A stretch of 64,000 bases of DNA from Beta vulgaris subsp. vulgaris (taxonomy: Eukaryota; Streptophyta; Magnoliopsida; Caryophyllales; Amaranthaceae): contig NC_079205.1 in the NCBI RefSeq assembly GCF_026745355.1, forward strand, positions 1,061,283-1,125,282, read 5' to 3'. A model generated the notes under the pieces. That model was not told the DNA's origin and did no database searches. It saw nothing but the letters and a program-made list of their open reading frames with translations. Both the position numbers and the translations under genes were made by a program. Below, piece by piece: positions 49,651-62,451 of this stretch. Within the stretch, counting starts at the first letter, position 1, and each line of letters opens with the position of its first letter.

Positions 49651-50557
49651 TGTGAACTATTTAAATTTTTTTGTACCTTATAATAAGTAGGAGGTTAAAG
49701 TGGAGTATGTATTAGAAGTCACGGTCCTATGACTGTAATGTGCTGAATCACGTATTTTAGATATTATTACTTGTGTTTGTTACCACCATAATTTGAAAAG
49801 CATAATTGAACTACAGTATACTAGGTTACTAGCCACTAGGCCTAGCTTCTTATTATATATTTTGGCAGATAATAGGTCATAGCTGTATACTAATTTAATT
49901 TGAAGTAGCAAAATAAGGGGAGTGAGTTCAATATATCTTTAAGATGATTTTTTTGGTGTCCAAAGTTATGGGAAACTTTTTTGAAGGTTTACTTTTTCTT
50001 ACTTTACCTTTCTTGAAAGATGTGGTAATAAGGTGAAAAAAATAAAGCCGTGATGACAAGGATAAAAAGCTAATTAGGTCTCTAATACCTTGTGTAATGA
50101 CTATATGGTTCGGGTGTATCTAGTCCAAATTGGATTTAGAAAGGTGCTATGAATGTCTATGCATGGTATACTCTGTGTAATTTCTTTTATTTTGCTTATT
50201 TGGAATATTATTTAATGTTTTTCATATGAAAATACATAGCCGTGCGTGATCGTGTTGGATTGGTGTTGATGTATAATTTTAGAATATAAATTTTTTGTAA
50301 TGTTTGCTAAAATTATAACTGTCAAAAATATTTTGGATTGTGTAAAAGCAACCTGACAAAATAAATGAAACTATAGAGAAAGTATTCAATACTTTAGATA
50401 GAGAACTACTTCCTCAATTTTCGGAAGATCTCCTCGCTTTCTTTTTTCATCCCGATTTTTAAAGATGAACTCGTTATGTTTTATTGCTTGTTTGACTAAA
50501 GATATACATTTTTGGCCCACACTCTCTCTTTTCCATGTTCTTTATCTCCTTTAAAAT

Positions 50558-50815
50558 TACTCCTCCCGTTTCATTTTAATTGTTACACTTTGATATTTTA
50601 CACTATTCACAAATTTCAATTTGACCATCAATTTTTATTTATAAGCGAATAAAAATAAAATCATGTGGGATCTTGGTAAATTCATCATAACATGTATTTT
50701 ATCAATATGTACTTTATATAATTTTTACAGATACAAAACTAAAAATATATGTCTTCAAAATTTTGCATTGACATGCATGAAAAGTGTAAGTATGTAGATT
50801 AAAATGAAACACAAT
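50558..50815. mobile_element. diverged Stowaway-related MITE
   Basis: TACTCCTCCCGTTTCATTTT with TTACACTTT at the left and AAGTGTAAGTATG with TTAAAATGAAACACAA at the right are approximate inverted repeats. The internal CATGTGGGATCTTG is the reverse complement of the CAAGATCCCACATG block of the 3,423-3,685 element, so the family appears related. Confidence 0.5.
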
Positions 50816-52686
50816 TTAGCAAACTCAGTTAGAATGAGGGCTCAGAGTCGTATTAGAGTTTGGTGTAAATTTGTAGCCTATGTATCTCTTCCACCAACTT
50901 AAAGTAAAAAGTGAAATACAAGTATCTATTAATTACTGGAACACAAATCAAGCTGAGTTAAACGATGTGTAAGGCAGTTTTTTTCTCAGATTTTTTTTTC
51001 ATGAATCATTATGTAGGGTTTGACTATTTTGACACTATGATTGGCCTGAGTTGCATTATTTATTTATGCATGAACTAGATTGCATTATTACTATATAGTA
51101 TCTAAGATGATTTGGACTTGGATTTAATCTCTCATTCTGCTGACTCTTGTCGTGTCCTAAGTCAGACTAAGCCATGTCATACACAGCTACCGTGACTCAA
51201 ATTACTTCAGAGTTTACTTTAGTATATATATATATAGAGAGAGATTATATTTATAATAAGTGACGTTAATATGATGAATATGAATATACATATTTCTAAT
51301 ACTAAATAAAGACGTAAAGAAACTTATATTATCACCACCCATTAGATTACTCTTTGAACTATGACTTGAACATGTGGATTAATTGACTTCAATTGGCAAT
51401 ATTAGTAAATGGTGTCGATATGTGTGTATCACGGATTGCTATCTGTTTTTACAGCTGGTTGACAATTACTATTTATATGATATATTTTAATCTTTGCATG
51501 TTTTTGCAAACTTCATGTTGCAAATGAAAATTGAGTTCGTGTATGACTGAGATTAGCAATAATTTGTTCTTATCATGAACTTTTGATTAATGTTAGAATG
51601 GATTCTGCTGAAGATATTTCCTTAAACAAGTAAACAACTGTTACTATTACAACAACCAAAAAAGAAAACATATCAGTTTCTTTGTTTAAGAGCGTGTTAT
51701 TAAGGCTTCTATGATAAACTTATTTATCATACCATTATTTACCAACGTGTGTTTACAATTTACAAGCTGACATTTTAAGCCTTGGGTTCTACTTTTAACT
51801 CTTATTTAGGGCCTAGTTAGTATATATATTTGGGGAATATAAATAAACTCCGTTTAGTGCGTGGTAGATTCAGCTAATACATTATTAGGAAGCCACGTAA
51901 ATATGTTTTGTTCGTGATTGTATCGTATCATGTGTCCAAGTAATTAGTGATGATCTTAGACTAAGAGTTGGGGGGAAGATTGGAATGCCAAACCTTTGGT
52001 TCAAAAGTTGAATATTTAACTATTATGCTACAACCTTTTATATCTATACTTTAGACAACATATTTATTATAGGTAAAAAAAAAAAAAAAAAAAAACTTTG
52101 GGGGACCAATCCTCTACCCACCCTAACTAAGATCCTCCTTTACGCGCAGCCTCTTGAAAGGAATCGTAGGCTAGTAACGATTTCTCTCACACTTAAAAAG
52201 CTTTTTTATTCTTTGTTTTTTGACTGGTTGAAGAAAATAAGTATAAAAGAATATGTACATGTAAGATGCAATGCGCAGAGATAAAAGAGCAAGGTATTAA
52301 CAGTGTGTTTCAAGAACTTATTTGGTGCATCCTATGATCTTGGAGCACATACATGCTTTTTAAGGGAGAATGAGTTCACTCTGTATATATAATTCATGTG
52401 TTTGGATTGTTGTCTCGTCATGAGAGAACCTAGGATATTGCATAGTGAAGTTAAAAGAAAAGGTACAACTAAAAATGCACTAGTGTCACTTCTGGTTATA
52501 CATTAATAATAATTAACAGCAGTTGGAATCTTTTACATATGTGGCTGTCTGGCTTGGTAGAGTTTATAAGACGACGTCTGATCATGGGATAAAGTAATAG
52601 AAACAAGAGCAAGTCATATCAATAAAATAATTTGGAGAACTTTTCATTCTTGCCCTAATTTATGCAAAATCTTATCTGAACTCAAG
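50816..52686. other. intergenic, nothing recognised
   Basis: AT-rich DNA with a short (TA)n(GA)n microsatellite near 51,221-51,245 and a 24-base A-run near 52,077-52,096. No gene or element ends were identified. Confidence 0.5.
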
Positions 52687-52771
52687 GAAATGAAATCATT
52701 GAAGAGCTTTTTTTTTAGTAGAAATCATTGAAGAGCTTTTTTTTTTTTAGTAGAAATCATTGAAGAGCTTT
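52687..52771. repeat. three tandem copies of GAAATCATTGAAGAGCTTTT with variable T-runs
   Basis: The unit GAAATCATTGAAGAGCTT followed by a T-run and AGTA occurs three times in a row; the T-runs differ in length. Non-coding minisatellite. Confidence 0.85.
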
Positions 52772-53184
52772 GATCAATTGAATAATACGATATTGTTTTG
52801 GAAAAAGAGGAAAACTTGCTATTAAATTAGCAAATTAAGCGGGATAACTTGGCCTAGCCTAACATGTTTAGATAGGTTTTTTTACTGAATAATGGCATAG
52901 GATCTGGTCTTGTGCCTGCCTATCGTCGACTTTCTTCGCACCTTTTAAAGTAGACAGTTCAAAAGAAAGGCAGTTTGATGAGTGAAGAGATCACAAGTTA
53001 ATGCAGAAGAATTTGCATCACACCCTTAGCTTGGTACATGATGGTAATGAAGCCTATTATATCTATGATGTGCATGATTAGGTCTTATTCTATTTTCAAC
53101 TTTTAAAGATGGCCAGTGGGGAACATGGTCTACTTTAGTACTGTCTTTCACCTTGTTCTTCTTGTGGTTATGCCCCCTTCCCCT

Positions 53185-53922
53185 CATTGGCGGACCGAGA
53201 AGGGTACATGGGGGTACAACTGTACCCCCAGACCCCTTTTTCCACGCTAGCTCCTTTCTCTATTCTCTTTCTCCATGTTTATCTACACTAAAGAGCTCAA
53301 CTCTCCTCCACAGGTTTGCTTTTGCTTCTGCTTCACAGTTGTACTGGCCGACTACCGTTTGAGTGTAGTCTTGCAAAACTGCAAACTCTTGACACAGTAG
53401 CCACTAGCCACTAATCCATAAGTTCCGTTTCTTTTTTTTTTTATTTTCAATTTTCATACTTTGATGCTTAATATGTGTTAGCTTAAATTCTTAAATTATT
53501 AGAATATTCAAATGTATACTAATCATTAGTGAGCTACTTATTGAAATTGAAATCATATGTAGTTGTTAGGGATTTAGCAATTTAGGATAGATTAAATTGT
53601 TCAATTTAGGGATATATTGAATTGTTCAATTTAGTCATGAATGATTTTTGGATTACTTTATTAAAAAAAAAACGTATTCCTACAAGTTCCCTATGAAGAT
53701 ATCATCTCGATTTCCTAATATGAAGAGTAGTAGGATGTAAGTGTAATTTTAGTTTTAACCTTATTGTGTTTTTCTTTGTTATTTGGGTTGTATGACTACG
53801 CATATTTTGGATATTTCGATAGTAAAATTTATCGTTGAACAATTTATAAGAACTTATTTCTCCTAATTTTGTGTTTGTTGTCCGATCGTACCCCCATATT
53901 CAAATTCCTGGGCCCGCCACTG
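53185..53922. mobile_element. non-autonomous hAT-type element with 8-bp duplication
   Basis: The left end CATTGGCGGACCGAGAAGGG and the inverted right end CAGTGGCGGGCCCAGGAATT match at most of the first 14 positions. A shared ATGGGGGTAC follows inside both ends. The eight bases CTTCCCCT flank both sides exactly (53177-53184 and 53923-53930). An 8-bp duplication with CAGTGGCGG-type ends fits hAT elements of plants. The 738-bp body has no transposase. A 20-bp palindromic segment (GGGGGTACAACTGTACCCCC) lies near the left end. Confidence 0.88.
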
Positions 53923-54267
53923 CTTCCCCTGCTTAATGTAGTTGAGTGTGACCAAGCCATTGCAATTTTGGACCTAAGTTAATGTTGCAAGTTCAAACTT
54001 GAGTGTATCTTGACATTATGTGATGTTTATCAGAGAAGATTGCAAAACTGAAAAGGCAATATATGTCTGTGATATTATAGTAGTGCATGAACTAAGATAT
54101 ATATACAAGGAAAGCGTGCAAGAGCTGATCTCAAAAAAGGGGTGAAAACATGTTTGACAAAAATAAAACATCTATGCCTATAGCAGCCCTTCATATGGAG
54201 TGAAACAGAAGAAGAGGGGAAGAGAATTATGTTATAATGTGACGATGTGTTCATCTTGCTAATCGTT

Positions 54268-55050
54268 TCAGACCACTATAAGTTGTTGTCGAGCTTCGAT
54301 TCTGAGCTCGTCCTTCATTTTTCTAATGAAATCATCAAATTTTCTGTTTAATTCCTCTGTACTCATCTTGGCAATTGCTTCTTCTTCTTCTTCTTGAACA
54401 TTGTCTTCCTCGTGCTCATCATAAGACCAACTGTCAGAATTCTCCTCTGTGTACTCTTTTTCTTCAAAGTTGTCCTCCTCCTCCTCCTGCTCCTCATAAG
54501 ACCAACCATCAAAATTTTCGTTTGTGTACTTGCTGCCATCATCGTCAATAATCCCATCTTCTTCTTTTTCCGTCAGTGTCCCATATGTGATCTGGTACAC
54601 GACATGTTTTTCCTCTACATCTTCCTCTTCCATAATTTCATCTGTTTCTGATCCATCTTCATTCTTATCTTCATTGGTGGCAACTGAGTTCTCTATCCCC
54701 AATTGCATACTCTGCCTGTATCCCTTCAAAATTGAGTCGTTATCAGGACTTGTCTGTGGTTGGAGTGGTGGACAAGTATCAACCGCATGACTCGAGCTCT
54801 TTGCAATGAAAACCAGGATCCCATTGCATAGAAGGAATATATAGTTTTTGTCAGTTGCAAAGGAAACAAGCTGGGATGAAAATGTAGATAAGTGAGAGAT
54901 AACAGAATCAAAGAAAGGATGGAAAGATGGGTGCAAATATAAGAAAGAGAACACAGAGAAGGAAATAACTATTTGAATGAGCTTTCTACGAAACTGGTGA
55001 TAGAGTGTAGCTTGGTTCATATTATCAAGTTTATGTTCTTGTTGATGCAT
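54268..55050 (-). CDS. DUF4408/DUF761 family protein with acidic repeat
   Basis: Single exon, 260 residues. Hydrophobic segments lie at about residues 26-42 and 66-84; the second (NYIFLLCNGILVFIAKSS) has the DUF4408 style. A long acidic middle follows, with two copies of a roughly 25-residue repeat containing NFDGWSYEEQEEEEDNFEEK and NSDSWSYDEHEEDNVQEEEE. The C-terminus (MSTEELNRKFDDFIRKMKDE) is the DUF761 motif that ends many plant 'cotton fibre expressed' proteins. The molecular function of this family is unknown; some members affect growth or defence. A TATA box at 55156-55162 lies about 105 bases upstream of the ATG, which supports the start. A second in-frame ATG at residue 11 is possible. 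Antisense frames here reflect the GAA/GAG-rich codons. Confidence 0.88.
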   Translation of the reverse strand: MHQQEHKLDNMNQATLYHQFRRKLIQIVISFSVFSFLYLHPSFHPFFDSVISHLSTFSSQLVSFATDKNYIFLLCNGILVFIAKSSSHAVDTCPPLQPQTSPDNDSILKGYRQSMQLGIENSVATNEDKNEDGSETDEIMEEEDVEEKHVVYQITYGTLTEKEEDGIIDDDGSKYTNENFDGWSYEEQEEEEDNFEEKEYTEENSDSWSYDEHEEDNVQEEEEEAIAKMSTEELNRKFDDFIRKMKDELRIEARQQLIVV

Positions 55051-55155
55051 GGTTTTGTTTCTGTGTTTTGGTTTCAGACAAGAGGAAAACTTTCCTGAAG
55101 TTATATGAACTTTTAAGATTGGTTTTTGTAGACCCTGAAAGTTTAGTTACTTTCC

Positions 55156-55162
55156 TTATATA
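55156..55162 (-). promoter_or_regulatory. TATA box of the DUF761 gene
   Basis: The minus strand reads CCCTATATAAGGAA. It lies 106 bp upstream of the ATG at 55050, leaving about 75 nt of leader with usual TATA-to-start spacing. Confidence 0.65.
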
Positions 55163-58100
55163 GGGGCTTAAAACACCTGGGATGTATGTGAATTGACGAA
55201 ACTACCCTTTGGTTATTATGAAATGTGGAGGCTATTGAAGGCTTCTATAAAACACCCAAAAGTACATCTTTCGTGGATCATTGTGATGTAAGATTTGTAT
55301 GTCATATGATGTTGGTCATTTTGTTATTTACACAATTTTTCATCTATAGATTAGATATCATTACACTTTCTGGTAAGAGTTACCTTCATGTTTACCGCCC
55401 TTAGCGTCTAGTTGCTTTCTGGGTACATTATTGAAGTTAGGCATTTATATTGGACCAAAAATTATGAGACAAGGAGGTGCTTCATTCTGGGTTGAAATAT
55501 TAATTGTGCTCACTTTCTCTGTAATTTTGCTTCTCATCATGTCACCTTACTAGGCTTTGCCAACATCCTGAAGTTGGGGTATTTTAGCTGCCTTTCAGGA
55601 AAAGGGACGTGTTAATTGCAATTTTTGATGAATTAGTGTAACGTTGTTCTTACTTTACTTTGAAATTTAGGAGCTAAAATCCAAATACACATTTTAAGCA
55701 CTAATTCTGATAGTTTTGTCATACTTACATAAGAAGATGACAACTTTATTCCTCAATAAAATTTGTGGGATCTTTTTTTGCAAACAATGTCAATAATGTT
55801 ACCAATAATTGCTTAACTTTCTAGGTAGAATAGTTTTTGCCTTATGGTATGCTAGGAAGTTTTGGATTTTGGTCTAACATACTAGTTCATGTTGCTTATT
55901 ATCTTGTCACCTTCTGCAATCAGTTACCAACTATGATGACCTATCCATTGATTATTAAGCAGGACTTTCATAGTCTGATCAATAGTTCAATTCTTATTTT
56001 CTACTCATCCCTATGATTATATGAGGAGTGGTCGTTGGCCCAACGAAGGCAGTAATCTGAAGCATGCTTGAATCTTGATAGTTGAAAGGCTAAGATAGAG
56101 GTGGCTATGGGGTGAGCTATGACGGGTTGATCGAACTAGATACACCAGCATAGCCAATTACCGATTTGGGTGATCATGTTATTTTTTTAAAAAAAATTGG
56201 CTTAAAATATATGGGTGAACCAGATTAGGTTAGATTGGACTAGGGGAATATACTAGGGGATCAAGAGCTTGACCAACGGCGCACTAGCTGGGTGAACAAA
56301 TGTAGGTCGGTGTTGACCAGGCCTAATCCTGATCCTAGTCTAGATTGTTAGAGACATATGGATTCGAGTCGAAGTGAGTGTTATTATATATGCAGTTGGT
56401 TTGATTCAGTCACTACTATAGGATTTTAAGGAAGAAGTGATCTTTTCTTTATTCTGCTTACTGATGGTTCTTTTGTTTTTTTTTTTAGTAAGTTTACCCA
56501 TATGTCTCTAGCATAATTGACCCGACTATTATAACAAGGGTTTTTGTCAAATTATGCGTATTTTTTTAGATACAAGGGATTGTGATAAATTGACGACTAC
56601 TTTCAACGAAAATGGTGTATTTTAAGAATAACGTGTTGAATTTCAATACTCGGAGATATCTGAGGAAATCTAGATAGCAAGTAGCGAGCTAATAAGTTTG
56701 TTTTAGACTGGGCATTTGTAAGCATAACCTCATAGGAATGACGTTTGCTAATTGCTATAGTTGGTCTCTTTTTTATGAACCCCTGGTAGCAACCGGCCAA
56801 CTTTGTGCTGCAGTGCAATCCTTAGTAACAGTGTATAGTTAGCTTAGCTATGTAGCTTGACTATAACAACTCCTTTGTTGTAATTGTATTAACTTATTAT
56901 GGTTACTAGTTAGATTATTATGATGCATTAAACATCTTGGAATTATGCACTTCTAACTTCAACTTGTAATTAGGCATCAGTGCTCGTTCTAATTGTACAG
57001 CACAACAAATTGACAACTCCTAATAAAATTCCCCACTAGTTTGGCTGTGATGTGCATGCTTAGTATTGACTCACAGTCAAAGGGGTCCACATCATTTTTC
57101 AAAAATAAAAATTTATATTTTATAAAGAGAGGATCAAATTTATTTTAATGGTGATGAGCAATCTAGCTATCATTTTTATAGCTCCCGGCAAATTGACAAA
57201 GTATCATTTTTTTTTATATACAAGTCGAATTTAATTTGTACTATTATCTTGTTTCTCCAAGTCTCCATTCTTATTCACCAAATCTATCTCTTTGTAGGCC
57301 TCTTGCACGTGATATGTTTCATGCTATTTCTGCTATGTCGACTTATCTATTTATATACTTGGCATGATCTTAACCCGTTTGCTTCTTTTTCGAATTGAAT
57401 ATGTGTATTGTTGATGTAATCACTGCCTTGCAAAGTGATAATAACAAATTATGTGGAATGAGCCACAACAATAATAATCTTGACATGTTGATCATGAATT
57501 ATGTGGATGTTCTCAACTCTGGAGCTAGGCATAAAAATGGCCAGCACAAACCTGTTACTAGCAAAACGTGGTACTAGAGACACGATGATGGGCCATGTAT
57601 GAACATCATTTGCAAAAAAATGTTGCATGATAAGTTGATCCGATGTGCTCATTTTAAACCAAGAATCTTGGGGGGGGGGGGGGGGTTGCCTTAGCGTGAT
57701 GCAGCCCGACATGACATGTAGGTTGGGCTGGGATACGAGTGCGGGTATGAGTACGTGACCTAGAAGAGGTACCTGTGCTACATAGCCTGCGCATGAGTCC
57801 TTCTAGAAAGTTTTGGAACAAGCTTGGCACTCAAGCCTTTTTCTTTGCCCATCAATCCATCGTGACATGGCCCGTGCCAAGCTGTTCTATATGATGATTT
57901 TGCACCACTGAAATGGGGTGGGGAATAGAAACTTCACTTTTGATAAATGTGGTATATTGATATGATTTGCTTGAAGGATCTTACTTACGATCCTCCGTCT
58001 ACAAACAATAGTCTAATTTTGTCTTGTTCTAGTTGTGATCAAAGATGGTGGAGAAGTTAATAGTCTTAGATTAGTCAAACTCAGACTGTTTTGTGAGCTT

Positions 58101-59369
58101 ACCACTCTGTAAAGAAGTGTCTATCTAGTTTAGCAACCAAAAGCAAGTAATAGTCGGACCAAAATTAGGAACCAGTTATTTTGAAAGTTCATCTGCTTTA
58201 GTGCAGAATATACTACTTTAAAATTTTTCATTTTTCCAAAGCAAGTAATTGTGCTAGTGGGTACTTTGGTTTAGAAGAATCGAGAAGATGAGATAGTAAA
58301 CAAGTGGAACACAAAATGCTTTTGAAACTGTGGATTTTGGTATTTGGCTGAATCTTTCATCTGAGCCCACATAAGCTATATTTTTGTTGCCTGTGCTTCA
58401 TATGTATCATTACCATTAACTAGAACGATTATTATCTTAAGTTCTTAACTCCATGTGAAAGTTTTTGTGTCCATTGTCTTCCTATGTTTCCCCTTACGGT
58501 TTTTTTCTTGTATGATCTTTTGGAAAATGCTTGATAACCCATAGCCACCTAAAAGGAAAAATGGTATAGACGAAAAATTCCATTTTTTTATTAGGCTATT
58601 AAACTTTATACTCTTACTATTATTGCTCCAATATTTTCTTGTTTCGACAGTCTTACGTATATGCTTTTTTGAGAGAGTTAAGGTTGGCCGTGATGGTTAG
58701 GCTTTCACCTTTCATCCAACTGGTCTTAAGTGTGAAACTTGGTACTCACCTCCTCCCCAGCATCCTACCTTGGTGGCATTCTAGAGATAGGACCCTGGGA
58801 TAATTGCAGGTCTTGTTGATTATAAGGAGAATTGTCATTTGTTTGTGTGGAAAAACATTGGACACAATCACAACTATTGAACAGTTAATTTGCTGGTTGA
58901 AAAGAGAATTAGTCCTCTGATTCTGCAGGAAAAGTTGCACTTTTAAGTTCGTGATCAGTTGTCTTTCTTTCAATTTTTTTCTTATCTTGGGGAGATGGAA
59001 TTGTTATTGTTCATTGATTTGAGTATGATTCTATGTTGCAGATCATATATCAATTGCAAACAGGACATAACTCACCTGGAAATAACTGGTAATACTCATA
59101 TTTAGTACATTACAAGAAGATCCTTGCCTCTCTACTAAGTAGAAACATACTTTTACTTACCCCCTCCCCCCTATGCCTCTCTCTCAACTGCATACTTAGT
59201 TGTCGGGAACAGTGAACAACAAAGAGTAAGCTAGTGAACACCACCTATTTGTTATTCTGTATATAAGATTTAGATAGTGCTAGTACAAGTTCTAAGACAT
59301 AAACATGTCTTATTTCAGAGGGCTCCCTAGAGCATTCTGTGTCGAAAACCTGAATGATTCAGAACTATT
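55163..59369. other. intergenic DNA
   Basis: No gene is supported. A run of 16 G (57670-57685) lies in otherwise mixed sequence. A possible SINE-like stretch lies at about 58,680-58,760 (TTGGCCGTGATGGTTAGG, then GGTCTTAAGTGTGAAACTT), but the boxes are weak. Open frames near 56,603-56,818 and 57,395-57,712 carry no known motif. Confidence 0.45.
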
Positions 59370-59663
59370 TCAGGTCCACAAGAATGCTCCCATAGCAAAT
59401 CTCCTCTTCTCGTCGAGGCTTCCCTTGACGTGATGATCGAGTCCATATTGCTTTAACAGCATATCCACTTTCCATTCCTCCATTTTCTCATACTCCGCCT
59501 TTGTGTATCGCGGGTAATGGAGGGGCATTTGGAAGGTGCTAACACCATTCTGTTTGGCCTGTAAATTAACTTTCTGTAAAGTTTGGTCTTGTTTGATTTT
59601 CTGATCAGGTGTGTGCACAAGTGTGTGAGTGAAAGCAGAACTGAACAACCACTTCAAGGCCAT
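59370..59663 (-). CDS. DUF7722 small plant protein
   Basis: Single exon, 97 residues, starting MALKWLFSS. The conserved second half contains FQMPLHYPRYTKAEYEKMEE, WKVDMLLKQYGL, the GSLDEKRRFAMGAFLW block and the stop. This arrangement (MPLHYPRY..YE.M.EW..D.LL..YGL....LDEKR.FAMGAFLW) is that of the DUF7722 family of short plant proteins of unknown function. There is no convincing transit peptide, although the N-terminus is basic and hydrophobic; no membrane segment is expected. A TATA box at 59745-59752 supports the start. Confidence 0.85.
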   Translation of the reverse strand: MALKWLFSSAFTHTLVHTPDQKIKQDQTLQKVNLQAKQNGVSTFQMPLHYPRYTKAEYEKMEEWKVDMLLKQYGLDHHVKGSLDEKRRFAMGAFLWT

Positions 59664-59744
59664 TTTAAGGGAGGAGGGGGAAGTTTAGGGTACAAGTGAT
59701 GAAAATGAGTGTATAAAACTTAGGAAAGTGAAGAAAGTATCACA

Positions 59745-59752
59745 TTTATATA
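59745..59752 (-). promoter_or_regulatory. TATA box of the DUF7722 gene
   Basis: The minus strand reads CATTATATAAATGTG. It lies 82 bp upstream of the ATG at 59663, giving about 50 nt of leader. Confidence 0.65.
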
Positions 59753-60507
59753 ATGGGTTAAGGTAGATTACTTATACGTAACAAAATCAATCAATGCTAA
59801 TATCTTCTTTTATTATTATTAAGGTGAAAATGAGAGAAAACAGCTTCCTGTTTTTAATGCTGAACTTGAGTTGTAAGATATCAGTTGTAAGACCATTCAG
59901 AATGCCAGCGAGTTATTGCATTACATAAGCATTATTAGAAACTAATTCTTGCAGTTCTTGTTGACACTTGTGAATTATAATCTCTATTAGCCTATCTAAT
60001 TAAATTAATAAAATACTAATCAAATCATTTGAATTTTCAAGTCTTTCAAAATATATGTTGATGACCTTTTTTTTTTGTATGTGCAGTATATGATTCGGTT
60101 GCTGTCGTGTGTTCGCTTTAGATTTACAAATTACAACTCGTCTATAAATTACTTAAAATTTCTTAGGTCATTTCTTAGTTTGGAATTAATTGTCAAATTA
60201 AAAGTACAATTGGAACTATTATACTGAAAGATAGAAGTGTTTTACTTATTTTATAACGGAGGAAGTATGATAATTAGACTGGGACAGAGCTAGTAATGAA
60301 TACACAGCTTTCGGTGCATTTATGTATCAGTTGATCATTTGAGTGAAGGATATAAATATTCAGGAAAGGAACAAACACAAAGATTATTATGTATGGTATT
60401 GTAACAGAACATTCCACATTGCACTTGCAATTGTTGCTGTTAGGTTGCTTACATTTAATCTCTGTTATCTTGGCCATTATAGGAGAATAGGAGATTTACT
60501 AAATATA

Positions 60508-60751
60508 TACTTCCTTCGTTCTTTTCTACTACAACAGTTTACTTTTCATGTTTGTCAATGCACATCTTTAATTACTTTTTAGTAAAAAATATAAAAATTT
60601 GATATTTTGAAAGTATATATTGAGACGAATCTAACAAGATCCTGCATGACAATATTTTTTCTTATGTAAAAATCACAATAAATAGTTAAAAGGTGGTGAA
60701 TGAATAGTGTGAATTTATCATTGTTGCAATAGAAAAAGATTGGAGGAAGTA
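60508..60751. mobile_element. Stowaway-type MITE, same family as 3,423-3,685
   Basis: TACTTCCTTCGTTCTTTTCT followed by ACTACAACAG at the left is mirrored at the right by ATTGTTGCAATAGAAAAAGA then TTGGAGGAAGTA, with TA flanks. The internal block GACGAATCTAACAAGATCCT is nearly identical to that of the first-named element. Another element end (AACGGAGGAAGTA) lies just upstream, near 60,260. Confidence 0.85.
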
Positions 60752-62451
60752 TATGTGTATGATACTTGATTACGCTATGGTATAGAAACAAACAAAACAC
60801 AAAATTGTCTCATTATTTGCTTGCTTCCATTCAAAAGAATGTTTTGTGCAATCAAGAGTATTGTGGTAATGGTTCTATCTATGTCTGTCCAAGTTAGTTT
60901 GACTATCTTGTCTTTTGCTTCCTTATGGATACCAATCAGTGACTGATTGCTTAATGCTTATAACAACGGTTTCATGATTTCTTGCAGAAAATATGGCACC
61001 CAAAGAATGCACGATTATAATATACTGTTTCGGTAGGGTTTTTAGCTGCAAATTGTTACAGACTACAGTAATCTCGAATCAACTCAAACACTACTATTGC
61101 CTCAAAAAAAAATGAAAATACTATGGTGATGCTAATATATATGACCATAGAAAATTTAGTGGTTTCGAGCGATTTTAGATTTAAATATATGGAATTAAAA
61201 TTATTTTAAATTATTAGATTTTCTTTTTTCATGGTAATATTTATTATAGCCACCTAAAAATCATGTGTAAACTTTGAATCTTTTGCCTAAATTAAAGCAG
61301 AGAATCTTTAAACATTTAATTTAATTTATGTTGAAGACTCAAATCTTTTAAAAGAGTTGAGAGCGAGAAAATTATTCATAGCAAAATTACCTATTCTCCA
61401 CACACTAACTCACCTCTAGTTCACGAAATGCTATTCTACACTAGCTTGACTTATAATTCCATTGAGACATTGAGAATAGTTTGACATTGAAATGAATGTG
61501 TTTGTCATACATGCAAATGATTTAATAACTTTTGTTGGCAAAGTTACTCCCTCCATTTCATATAACTTACTAGACTTCAAAATGATATAAATTTAATTGA
61601 ATATGAGAGAAATTGGAAGGGGTAACTTAATTAGCGATCCCATTTAGTTAAACAATTTATCAATTAGCCACCCACCCTCCTACTAGCCGCCAGCCCGCCA
61701 CCAGTCACTCCCTACTAGCCACCTTAACAACCAAGCACTCCTTTCTAGCCATATTTCACCATTGTCATCCCAACCACAACTGTAACCCACTTCTTTGGCA
61801 TCGGCTTGCTTGCTCTATACCCATCCACCACCACCTTGACAGCCACCTAGGGGGGAGATGATGAGAAAAGAAAGAGATGCGAAACCTTCATGACTTTCTT
61901 TCCCAAGAAGATCAGATTCAAAAGGAGATTTCACCTTCACAGCAACCTATCTACATAGCCTTGAATCCACATCAAACCCTAGCCATCTCGACGACAGATA
62001 CCCATCCAGCCCTATCATAGTCGAATCTGGCCAACAACGTTCTAAATCTGAAACATCTATAGCATAGTTCAACCTTCAGAAACATAACTGCCTTGTAGGA
62101 TGATATGTGATCATACAATTGATAATATTTAGTAATAAAAAATCAAATCAAAGCCACTGAAATATCTTTGCAAAATAAGCACCACATAAAATTCTAACTA
62201 GAAAAAATAGAAACTATACATCATCTTATGTCTAAGACTGTTACGTTACAAAGTATTGATGGATGGCGATCAATCCGTAACAATCTTTTGTGCATTGGCA
62301 CAGCTTCCGAGGCTTGTCATCATCAAACTACTTCCGTCAGTAGGTTGCTACCTCATGTACAACATAGTCTTAGGGTAAGAGGTGAAATGTATCCATGGAG
62401 AGTAGTCGAAACATAGGTCAAGTATAGCATTTGAACATCTCTATGATATCT
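60752..62451. other. intergenic DNA, 3' side of the partial right-edge gene
   Basis: No gene is seen. One Stowaway-like end lies near 61,550 (TTACTCCCTCCATTTCATAT) with no identified partner. Positions 61,670-61,850 are CCACC-rich low-complexity DNA. Confidence 0.45.

Noticed and set aside
54363..54651. Antisense and alternate-frame open frames over the DUF761 gene
   Set aside because: They are by-products of GAA/GAG-rich codons; none carries a motif.
58680..58760. SINE or tRNA-like sequence
   Set aside because: The possible A- and B-boxes are weak, and no duplication or tail could be found.
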